The notes under the pieces were generated by a model. The model saw only the letters and a list, made by a program, of their open reading frames with translations. It was not told the origin of the DNA and did no database searches. From Pedobacter caeni (GTDB lineage: Bacteria; Bacteroidota; Bacteroidia; Sphingobacteriales; Sphingobacteriaceae), in contig NZ_FQUQ01000001.1 in the NCBI RefSeq assembly GCF_900129215.1, forward strand, positions 1,054,001 through 1,118,000: 64,000 bases of DNA, in the 5' to 3' direction. Shown here piece after piece: positions 8,209 to 16,500 of this stretch (positions are counted from its first letter, which is position 1; each line of letters begins with the position of its first letter). Made by a program: the position numbers and the translations under genes.

Positions 8209-8430
8209 CTGGCGCAGTATTTACCTCCGGCTTTTGCTAAGAAAACTGAACAGGAATTTAAGAGTGATGTGTACTATAGGAATGTGATCAAAAAAATCGT
8301 TGTCAATGATAAATTGTGGCAAGAGATTAAAGGTTTATTGATAAAGGAACTTCAGGTGGAGCAAGAACCAGTCGCACCCAACGGATTCCAGGTTGCTAAA
8401 TTTTATTTAAAAATAATATTAAATTACTAA
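8209..8430 (+). pseudogene. Possible gene remnant with no start codon
   Basis: An open frame follows a TGA at 8206 and runs to TAA at 8430. It reads as credible protein (for example KKTEQEFKSDVYYRNVIKKI and WQEIKGLLIKELQVEQEP) but has no ATG. A GTG at 8269 would give about 53 residues. It may be the 3' end of a gene whose 5' part was lost. I do not recognise it. Confidence 0.3.
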
Positions 8431-8470
8431 AGATAAACCGTAGATTACGAATAACTTAAATATCATTAAA

Positions 8471-8638
8471 ATGGAAAAGTTTATTTTGATGCTCACGCCC
8501 AATGGAAACAATAAATCCAGAACTTATTGGATCAACCTGCTTTGCTTTCTATTTCTCGTTACTGCCTACTTCTTTGATCATAAAGATCAGTTTCTAAAAG
8601 GTGTAATGCAAGGACTATACGACTTTACCGGTAAATAG
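8471..8638 (+). CDS. 55-aa single-pass membrane protein
   Basis: ATG at 8471 to TAG at 8638. Residues 1-18 are polar (MEKFILMLTPNGNNKSRT), residues 19-34 form one hydrophobic helix (YWINLLCFLFLVTAYF), and a charged tail with an aromatic end follows. The segment lacks a cleavage site, so it is probably an inner-membrane protein with its tail in the periplasm or cytoplasm. It lies 41 nt before the GNAT gene. Small proteins of this kind are often missed by annotation; no family is recognised. Confidence 0.5.
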   Translation: MEKFILMLTPNGNNKSRTYWINLLCFLFLVTAYFFDHKDQFLKGVMQGLYDFTGK

Positions 8639-8679
8639 CCGGGTAAAGGATTTACTGTATCTTGCCGTGTTAATCCGTA

Positions 8680-9144
8680 ATGCTCATGCTTATTATTAAA
8701 TACACACCGGCTTTCAGAGAGAGATGTATTGAAATCTTTAAAAGCAATTTACCCAAATTCTTTGCTCCTGAAGAATTGCAATTCTTTGAAGCTTTTTTAG
8801 ATGGTGATATTAAGGATAACTACTTTGTTGTCAAAGATGATCAGCAGGTAGTAGCCTGTGGGGGAATATTTCTGAATGAGGCAACTGATGAGGCGGGCCT
8901 GTCCTGGGGAATGGTGCATGCCCAATACCATTTGAAAGGAATAGGCAAAGTGTTTACACAATATAGAATAGACCTGTTAAAGCAATTATATCCTGCCAAA
9001 AATTATAAAATAGAGACCTCACAGCATACAGCCGCATTTTATGAAAAAAATGGCTTTAAAACGGTGGATATAATTCAGGATGGATTTGGTAAGGGGATTG
9101 ACCAGTATATCATGAAAATAGATCATACGATGATTGACAAATAA
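8680..9144 (+). CDS. GNAT-family N-acetyltransferase
   Basis: 154 aa. It has the GNAT fold order: N-terminal helices, an acceptor strand (DNYFVVKDDQQVVACGGIFL), the strand GLSWGMVHAQYHLKGIGKVF with the acetyl-CoA pyrophosphate loop HLKGIGK (motif A, R/Q-x-x-G-x-G/A), then KIETSQHTAAFYEKNGFK (motif B, the AxxFYxKxGF signature). The substrate cannot be read from the sequence. Two in-frame ATGs at 8680 and 8686 are possible starts. It is followed by the lipoyl-domain gene after 21 nt, so the two may be co-transcribed. Confidence 0.85.
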   Translation: MLMLIIKYTPAFRERCIEIFKSNLPKFFAPEELQFFEAFLDGDIKDNYFVVKDDQQVVACGGIFLNEATDEAGLSWGMVHAQYHLKGIGKVFTQYRIDLLKQLYPAKNYKIETSQHTAAFYEKNGFKTVDIIQDGFGKGIDQYIMKIDHTMIDK

Positions 9145-9165
9145 TCTTTACCTTCCATCACCAAT

Positions 9166-9978
9166 ATGCAGGACTATAATAAACGACATGCTGAGGCGAT
9201 TAACTACTTCAGGAATGAGGCAAGAAAAGCCTTTGCAGCGATTTGTGACCGCTTCGGTTTACAGGAAGAAAATGTCACCCTACAAGATACAGATAACTTA
9301 TTTCAGGTAACCTTTTCGAATAGTAAGATCCGAATCCGGGTGGAGGGCATCAACTGGGGCATGAATACAGGTGTCTGTTTTGGAATGAATACCCGGGATA
9401 GTAATTTATACGGCATTCATCAACTCATCAAAAAGCGAAAACCTGCAACACCTGTTACTGGTAATCAGACCGACCAGCTTTTTGGATATGCTGATTACCT
9501 GATGACCTATGCTACTAATATTCTCCAGGGCGACACCTCCTTTTTTAATCAGCAGGACGCGTTGATCAAGAAAGAGAAAGAAAAGTCCCTGAAAGCCATT
9601 CAAGCCGAATCAGCCAGAAAAATTTCTGAAGGCTATCTGAAAATTGATACGCAATTCGGACTAACGGTCTGGAGAAAACCCCGCCCACTTTTACCCGCAT
9701 ATAACCATGTTAAAGCTAAATTTCCACATAGCTTTGAAGTCGTCCTGAATGAAGGCGATTTTTTAGGCTCAGGGAATGATGAAGCGATCATCAGCGAGTG
9801 GAAAATAGAATTGGAGGAGATTGTTAAGAAAGATCAGGTGATTTGTGAGGTAAGTACTGACAAAGTTTCGCTTGAAATTGTTGCACCGGAAGCAGGTCGG
9901 TTGGTATGGTTGCTGGAAGAAGGTATTGCAATCAAATTTTCGGCCTGTATCGCGTTAATTGAGCCGCAGCATAAATGA
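9166..9978 (+). CDS. Unknown domain with C-terminal lipoyl-like domain
   Basis: 270 aa. The C-terminal part (about residues 195-268) matches a biotinyl/lipoyl domain: IISEWKIELEEIVKKDQVIC, then EVSTDKVSLEIVAPEAGRL with the STDK turn, so Lys233 would be the modified lysine. The family turn is usually E-T-D-K in 2-oxoacid dehydrogenase E2 proteins. No E3-binding or acyltransferase domain follows and no E1/E2 genes are nearby. The N-terminal 190 residues contain an EGINWGMNTG strand and a Lys/Glu-rich helix about residues 125-150; I do not recognise this part. It stands alone between GNAT and a convergent gene. The lipoyl fold is well supported; modification is inferred. Confidence 0.7.
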   Translation: MQDYNKRHAEAINYFRNEARKAFAAICDRFGLQEENVTLQDTDNLFQVTFSNSKIRIRVEGINWGMNTGVCFGMNTRDSNLYGIHQLIKKRKPATPVTGNQTDQLFGYADYLMTYATNILQGDTSFFNQQDALIKKEKEKSLKAIQAESARKISEGYLKIDTQFGLTVWRKPRPLLPAYNHVKAKFPHSFEVVLNEGDFLGSGNDEAIISEWKIELEEIVKKDQVICEVSTDKVSLEIVAPEAGRLVWLLEEGIAIKFSACIALIEPQHK

Positions 9979-9979
9979 A

Positions 9980-10486
9980 CTAGTGCTCAGCCTTGATCAT
10001 TGCTTTGAATTTTTCAAGTTCTTCTTTTGAATAGATCCCCCGATCCATTACCGTTATACCATTATCGACCTGATCCCTTACACTTACGACATACAAGAGC
10101 TTGTTATCAAGAATAAATGCAAGTTTTTTCCCAATCGACTTCTTTGTTGCGATTCCCATAAGCTTTGCTCCTGCTAAGTCAAGCTCCATAACCAACCGAT
10201 ATTTATATTTTGGCGCATTCAAAGTGCTTCCATCAATTAAAAAACTGTTGAAGTTGCTTGCTGTTACAATTGCGGTTTTGTCTATAAAACAATGCTCTTC
10301 CGACTTATCCAATTGTCTTTTGAAACCTTTAGGGCCATCAACAACGTAATACCAACCGGTCTTAAGAATTTTGCTCTCGCCTTGCATCGTTTCTCTGCCG
10401 ATGGATTTGTTGACAGCACAAACGATCAGAAGTATTAATGATAGTTTTAAAGCTACCACAAAAGTTTGTTTTCGTTTTATCATCAT
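9980..10486 (-). CDS. Exported protein with SecD head-like domain
   Basis: 168 aa. A basic start and a hydrophobic stretch (about residues 11-27) form an uncleaved or weakly cleaved signal. The second half, YRLVMELDLAGAKLMGIATK, KSIGKKLAFILDNKLLYVVS and a GIYSKEELEKF tail, follows the SecDF P1 head subdomain pattern (LDxxGAxKLxxxT-x-x-xxGKxLAxxLDxxxxxxPxV). Full SecD is far longer, so this is a stand-alone relative. Its function is unknown. It converges on the lipoyl gene with one base between stops, and is downstream of the lipoprotein at 10529. Confidence 0.6.
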   Translation of the reverse strand: MMIKRKQTFVVALKLSLILLIVCAVNKSIGRETMQGESKILKTGWYYVVDGPKGFKRQLDKSEEHCFIDKTAIVTASNFNSFLIDGSTLNAPKYKYRLVMELDLAGAKLMGIATKKSIGKKLAFILDNKLLYVVSVRDQVDNGITVMDRGIYSKEELEKFKAMIKAEH

Positions 10487-10528
10487 ATGCTTGTTTATGG
10501 TTGATCAAAAAAGACAGAATAGCAGAAA

Positions 10529-10987
10529 TCAGGTTTTGTTCTTATTCACTATCAAATTCTCTCCAAATTTTCTAAAAGAGTCCTGAGCAGCAGGCATTAG
10601 GTTTTCCAAAACATTTTCGGACTTACCTTCCTGTTGTACTTTTTCTAAATTATTGGATGCATCATAAGAGAAAATATAAGTTTCATCATAAGTATCTGAC
10701 ACCGACTCATCTATAAACATTTCTACCCTGAATTTCACTTTTATAGTGGCATCGTTTGAGCTGATATTTTCCGGGGAATAACTCATCGCACAACCCGAGC
10801 CACAGCTGATCACCATTGAGTCCTTAATGTAATCTTTTATTTCATTTGACTTTGTTGAGCCAGTCTTTTGTTTTTGAACCTCAGCGGTATCTTTTGTACT
10901 GCCCGTTTCTACTCTTGAAGCGCTATTCTGGCATCCTATTGCACAAAATAATAAGATACAGAAAGTTAATTTTTTACTGATTTGCAT
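10529..10987 (-). CDS. Hypothetical lipoprotein
   Basis: 152 aa from the ATG at 10987, chosen because it yields MQISKKLTFCILLFCAIGCQ, a clean signal with a lipobox (AIGC, Cys19). An upstream in-frame extension to 11080 has no signal character. After a Ser/Thr/Lys-rich tether (about residues 20-50) the domain has ISCGSGCAMSYSPENIS and then alternating strands (IKVKFRVEMFIDES, ETYIFSYDAS). I do not recognise the family. It sits 107 nt downstream of the Hint-domain gene of the Tc locus, so it may be part of that operon or independent. Confidence 0.6.
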   Translation of the reverse strand: MQISKKLTFCILLFCAIGCQNSASRVETGSTKDTAEVQKQKTGSTKSNEIKDYIKDSMVISCGSGCAMSYSPENISSNDATIKVKFRVEMFIDESVSDTYDETYIFSYDASNNLEKVQQEGKSENVLENLMPAAQDSFRKFGENLIVNKNKT

Positions 10988-11094
10988 TTTTAAAACTAAT
11001 GAATTCCTGATAAGAATCCGCATCCGTTTGATCTGAAAACGTAAAAGGAGGCCATCTGACCTCCTCTTACGCAATAACACAGTTTTAAAAATCT

Positions 11095-12933
11095 TTATTC
11101 TTCCGGTGCCTGGAATTCTGCCTGTGAGTGTGCAGGATCCATGCCGGTACCCAATGAAGATTTCAGGTTTTTTACAGTGACCTTATAATTTACTCCTGCT
11201 TCCAGTTTAACCGTAAGTTCCACAGCAAAATCCTTTTCTGAACTGCGTACAGCTTCCAGTACTTTTACCTCTGGTACAAAAGTATAGTTGGAAACGTCGT
11301 CTGCAGTTGCAGGATTGATTGGCAGGTTGAAAATCAACTCCACACTATCCAGATTCGCCGCCTGAGCAACCTGTAAATCGATCAGCTTAGGAGGCGTGCC
11401 ACCTGCACATGGAGGTAAACCACCACCAAATGGTGCAGATTGAATCACTTCCAGGCGACAACTGATAGATGGATCTGTGATTGGATCACTTCCTCCGCGA
11501 TGGTCTTTAATATAACCAAACAGCATTGTCCATTGCTGGATTGCAGCATTGATATAACCAAATGCAGGGTCTCCCAGCCATAATTTGCCGGTGATATTTC
11601 CGAAGGCGTAACGATCGGCCTGTCCTATTGCAGTGTATCCGAAAAGAACTTTAGGTTCTCCTCCATAGAAACAACCAACTCCATGTGCCATCGCCATCAG
11701 CAGCCCTTCAAAGTTGAAATCAACCAACCTTGCAAGTCCGCCTGAAACCTGTACGATTTTCTTTCCATAGGCTTCAAATGCATATACATTTGGCAGCATA
11801 TCGAAGACATCCAGATAAAATACAATGTCAGGAAAATAACCGTTCAGCTGTATTTGTGCAGTGTCGTAGAAATATTTAGGGGTAGGATCCGAAAGCGGAA
11901 CCTGCTGGCAATTGGCGAGTATTTCCTTAGCCTGATCCTCGGTAAATAAAGATTGTGCACCAATCGGAAGAATTGATGCGACACGAGTATAGGTTTTGAA
12001 AGCACCATTGCCCAACGCTTTAGGCGCTTCTGCCCCATCTTTATTTTTCTTGTAGCGGAATTCGAAATGTGTGGAAGACAACTGAGTCTGGGCATTTTCC
12101 GCTCTTAAGGCGATTTCGTAAGCTTCAGTTCCTATTACCGCATGAACGTTATCTACATCGTGCTTAAGCGAGGCATGAAGCTCGCCAAACTTCACCTGCA
12201 TTTCAAAATCTCCGGCTACGACGCCACCAGCCAGAATCAGATGTCCGTCTGGGGTACCGCTCCATGGATTATCAGTTGCGATGTGATGTACACCGCCGTT
12301 GTAAGTACCAAGGCTCACAAATTTTATTTCAACCGGGGCACCATTTTTGTCAACCAGTTGCATTCCTGGTGTCAGCTTATTGGCCGTAGTGAATTTACCG
12401 TTTGCAAGCAGAAAAGGTTGTTCCTGAGTACAGATCAGATCTCTCACTACCGAGTCTTCAAAGCCAATGTAAACCATAAAAGGCTGGGCTCCTTCGCCCG
12501 TACCCATACTGAATTTAACAACAGACTCCTTCCAGTCGGGGTTGGTTACGCCCCTGGTGAGTACTTTTGCACCGTTAGGAATGGTGTACATTTCGGCATA
12601 GCCGCCAGGAACTGCAACCAGCGTATCCTTGGCAAAACATGCGCAGCAACAATAGCACCAGCGCTGCTGCCATGCAGGATCTGCCTGATGCAGTGCATCA
12701 CACTCCTTGAAATAGGTTGCAGGTGGAAAATACCTGTTCGTATTGGTTACAGAATTCCAGCAGGTAGCAACTTTTACCTGGAAGTAGATGATTCCGGCAT
12801 CTACACATTCATCATGGTAATCTCCACCCACACCGGTGAGTGTATCACAATGATAAGGAAGGTTAAGACTGTCGCACGCTATGCGACCTTTGTCCTTGAT
12901 TTTTTGCAGGCAAACATTCGGATCGTATCCCAT
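11095..12933 (-). CDS. Hint-domain protein with degenerate metallopeptidase-like region and Ig-like C-terminus
   Basis: 612 aa, no signal peptide. Residues 1-95 are Cys-rich. A Hint (hedgehog/intein) domain starts at Cys99 (CFAKDTLVAVPGG) and continues through TQEQPFLLANGKFTTANKL to DGHLILAGGVVAGDFEM, about residue 250. Around residues 385-470 GGLARLVDFNFEGLLMAMAH-GVGCFYGGEPK and GQADRYAFG recall a zinc metallopeptidase, but the HExxH position reads H417-G-V-G-C421. Residues about 515-610 form an SbsA-like Ig domain (LDSVELIFNLPINPATADDV). It follows TcA and the zinc-ribbon gene by 33 nt in the same direction. Hint domains commonly release toxin payloads, but here no obvious toxin follows. 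Role within the Tc locus is inference. Confidence 0.65.
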   Translation of the reverse strand: MGYDPNVCLQKIKDKGRIACDSLNLPYHCDTLTGVGGDYHDECVDAGIIYFQVKVATCWNSVTNTNRYFPPATYFKECDALHQADPAWQQRWCYCCCACFAKDTLVAVPGGYAEMYTIPNGAKVLTRGVTNPDWKESVVKFSMGTGEGAQPFMVYIGFEDSVVRDLICTQEQPFLLANGKFTTANKLTPGMQLVDKNGAPVEIKFVSLGTYNGGVHHIATDNPWSGTPDGHLILAGGVVAGDFEMQVKFGELHASLKHDVDNVHAVIGTEAYEIALRAENAQTQLSSTHFEFRYKKNKDGAEAPKALGNGAFKTYTRVASILPIGAQSLFTEDQAKEILANCQQVPLSDPTPKYFYDTAQIQLNGYFPDIVFYLDVFDMLPNVYAFEAYGKKIVQVSGGLARLVDFNFEGLLMAMAHGVGCFYGGEPKVLFGYTAIGQADRYAFGNITGKLWLGDPAFGYINAAIQQWTMLFGYIKDHRGGSDPITDPSISCRLEVIQSAPFGGGLPPCAGGTPPKLIDLQVAQAANLDSVELIFNLPINPATADDVSNYTFVPEVKVLEAVRSSEKDFAVELTVKLEAGVNYKVTVKNLKSSLGTGMDPAHSQAEFQAPEE

Positions 12934-12966
12934 TTTGTTTTGTTTTAGTGATGATTATTTGATTGA

Positions 12967-13506
12967 TTAATTATTTTCGGTTTCTAAATACTCTTCCTCC
13001 CATCGGTTCTCTCCTACTTTAAATGGATGTTTATCCGGGCAGGTGTCTGTACCCCTCCTGGCCTTTACTTTAACCACACAGCCACATTTTGAACACACTG
13101 ATTTATGGTTCATCGCACCCGAGATGCTGTAAAGGGCATTCTGATCTGATGAAGGCACACGGAGATTCGGACAGGTTTTGCAGGCATTGACCCTTCGCTC
13201 ATAAGTTTCATTTGAAACGGTAGAAAAACCTGTCCCTGCCCATTTCAGCAAGGATTGGGCTGCCCTTTTCAGCAATGTGGGTGTAGGGATGTCAATAGCC
13301 ACCTGTTCAGCCACTGCAGGTGGATGCATGAGCAGATAATTGAGGTACTCTGTTTCATTCCGCACCACAAGGAGGTGATGTGCATAATTCGGATCGGCCA
13401 ATGCTGTGAGCAGCACCTTTTCCGGCACCGGCACATCCAGTCCCAGGATCGCTGCCATCTCGATACATTGCTCTTTGAGCCTGTTCTCGTTTATATTTTC
13501 TTTCAT
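12967..13506 (-). CDS. Zinc-ribbon protein of the Tc locus
   Basis: 179 aa. Residues about 1-90 are helical and charged with a LLMHPPAVAEQVAIDIPTPT stretch. The C-terminal third has two cysteine knuckles: NACKTCPN and CSKCGCVVKVKARRG, followed by DTCPDKHPF, together a probable treble-clef or ribbon zinc site with Lys/Arg between. The CxxCGC...K...CP ending is shared by many small phage- and toxin-associated proteins of unknown role. It lies 29 nt after the TcA stop and 33 nt before the Hint-domain gene, so it is probably in the same transcript. It could help assembly or regulation; not shown by the sequence. Confidence 0.6.
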   Translation of the reverse strand: MKENINENRLKEQCIEMAAILGLDVPVPEKVLLTALADPNYAHHLLVVRNETEYLNYLLMHPPAVAEQVAIDIPTPTLLKRAAQSLLKWAGTGFSTVSNETYERRVNACKTCPNLRVPSSDQNALYSISGAMNHKSVCSKCGCVVKVKARRGTDTCPDKHPFKVGENRWEEEYLETENN

Positions 13507-13535
13507 GTGAAATCTGAATTAATTAGAAAACTGTG

Positions 13536-16500
13536 TTAATATACTTTCGCCTGATACAACCCGATCACCTGGACGTTCAACAGCTTTTCACCATCAATAT
13601 GTCCGTCTTTTAAAAGGGGCTTAATGGTGTCACTGCTGAGGTCGAACTCCAGCTTCCAGCTGACAGGAAGTTTTTTGGCGTCCCAGTTGATGCCCGCGAT
13701 GGTCCCCTGGCCTTTGTTTAGCGGCGGACTGGCCTCATGGCCGGCATCTATTGCCAGCTTGAGGAATGTTGCACCATTTGCAATGTTTACCCCCGCAGCC
13801 AATTCCAGTTGCAGAATGATCGTGTCGTACGCAAACGTCTTGAAATAGCCCATTTGCGCCGGATCATTTTTAATGGTAAGCGTCTGTTTGGTGGCATCTT
13901 GTGTATCCATAAGGAAAGCTAGCCAGGCGCTGCTCTGCATGTTGCTGCTGATGAGGATACCACCTGTTAAAGGCACTTTTGCCAATTCAGCTTTTACATC
14001 TGTTTCCAGTTTCTGATCGAAAAATGCGGTATATTTTAGCGTAATGACCACATCAGACAACTGGTTGAAATCAAACCTGTTGGTTTCCTTAGGCATGCTC
14101 AGCTCCCAGTCTGACACCGCACCGGTGTTTTCAAAAGGAAGGTAGCGGGGCTCCTGAAAATCGAGTACAAACAATCCCGAATCGTCCACACCTTTGGAGA
14201 GCGCGATCATCTGGTTCACTCCCCAGTCTTCGCGCAGGCCTTCCGCAGGTTTTGGGTTGTTGTTATCCAGCAGGTATTTTACAGCGGCAATGGAGGTGCC
14301 ATTCAACACGACATAGTTTTTTGTCTGTTTCAGGATGGCTTTAACCTCCTGATATGGTCCCAGAACCGCAGGAATGGAAACAGAAATCGTTTTGATTTTG
14401 CGGGCGTACTGACCAGGGTAATCATAATCGAACAATGCTTCTGTAAACTGGAAGGTGCATTTCCCGGTATTGATCAGATCGAGCAGGGCATCCGGTGCCA
14501 GTACGGAAAGCGGAATGGTTTTCACCACATCCAATGCGCGTACATCCCCAGCCCTGAAGGCACTGTCCATACGGTTCAGCGATAACCTCAGTCCTTCACC
14601 TGCGGTAAGTCCTTTATGCAGACTATCCCAATAGTCGAATGTAAGGAAGCGTTGTGTGCTGTTCATTTCATACTGGAAGGACGCTTCTGCCTGCCTTGCA
14701 GCTTCGAGAGCTAAAGCATAGGTCTGGAAATAGGTACCACTAAGACTGCCTATCATCCATTGGTATAACTCCCGGTTGGTAAACTTATTCTTGAGGTAGG
14801 TTTCCACTACCTTGTTTTGTTCAATCGATTTGAGGTGAATGCTGAGGTCCTGCTGTGCAGATTCCAGCTGATAGTTTGCGGCTTCGATCTGTTGCTGGAT
14901 ATTTTGAGAGTCGTAAGTGGCCTGTTGTCTCTGCAGCTTCCAATCCTGAGTACGACGCTCATATCCACCCATGGTGGCCGCTTGTTGTGATACGAAGGCG
15001 CTTACTGTTGCACCAATTTCAAATGCTCCGGATGCCGCATTGACCATGGAACCTACCTGAACACCACCATAAGTCATTGCGAACGGTGATCCTACCTGTG
15101 GTATTGCGTAACCGATCGCGGCAGCAGTTTTACTGATCCCGGCCAGGATATTAAATGCAAGTCCGGAAGCCGCAGCTTCAAGGCTGGTTTTTTCAAAACC
15201 GCTCAGACCTGAATCAATCAGATCGTTATAGTGGGTTTGTCTGAAATTGGCCGAAGCAAGCGACTCGTTAAGGCCTGATATGTTGGCATTAAGTTCGGCT
15301 ATCCGGTCTTCTTTTATCCTGGTGGTCATGTCCAGGATCTGTCCCTGCTGGTTTGCCTGCAGGGCAGAAAGGCCTTCTGCATCGTTCTTTTCAAGAGCGC
15401 TCAACATTCCATTACCCAGTTCGATCAACGTGCTGCATAACATCGCAGATACACTGCTGATCGAGGTATAACGATAAGGAGAAAGCTGTGGTTTTGAGCT
15501 GCTTAACGACTGTATATTATTGCCTGCTTTAGCTGCCCTGACCAAGTCTAAGGGGTTAAGCGGCGGCTCGAAGAGTGGCAATTGCCTGAAGATTCCATTG
15601 ATGTTCAGAGAGTGATTGATTTTATACATGCGGTCTTCCACAAGGTCCCACCGGCTCATCAGGTTGGCATTTTCCGGTACACAGAAATAGACATTCAAAT
15701 CGTTGAAAGCATGACTGAGCATTGCGGTATCCGAACCTGTACCAGTTCCGGTAAAATGTTCCAGTTCAATCAGGAACTGTGGAATACCATTCGGATATTT
15801 GGCCGCAATCTCATTGAAATTTAAGACCACATTTTCGCCTTTACAGACGCCCACTTCCTGTGGACGCGGGCCCAGCAGATCGTAGGCATATACATAAATC
15901 ATATACGCGGCTGTGATGGATTCCCAGGTATCCTCGGTAAATAGCTGATCGCCCCAGGCAATCAGGTTATCGATGTACTGTATGAGCGTGGCTTTTTCGA
16001 ATGCACCGATTCTCAGCCTTGCGATTGCAAAAGGATCGAAAGGGTCGTCGTTATAAACTTTTATTGCCGGATTATTATCTGACAACATCTCCTGCAGGCT
16101 TTCCAGGTTATGTGTCCGGAAAGGTCTGAATTGCCAGTAATGACTTGAAGGCGCATTGAGCTGATAGTTTAACAGCTCATTACGAACCATCAACAGCTGA
16201 TCGCTGCTCAGCGTCGGATCCTGAACTTTAAGGAAGCCGAGGTCTGTAGTAGCTTTGAATTCAGGGTTTACTTCGCCGGCAGCATTAAGTATTGGTGCCG
16301 GAGGGTCTCCAATGTTATGGTTCTTAAGGTTGGTTACAATGCCAGTGGCCTGTTGCAAAGGAATATTCCCTTCAGAGTCGCGCGTAAGCGCTTCCGGGGT
16401 TACAAAATCTTCCCGGCTGGTGGGATTAAAAATGTATTGATGCCAGGTGGTTGCATCAGGAAACTTCTGATTGATCTTCAAGGTATAGGAAACCAGCATG

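Noticed and set aside
12142..12948. 268-aa open frame on the plus strand
   Set aside because: Antisense to the Hint-domain gene, which has recognisable domains; the plus-strand translation has none.
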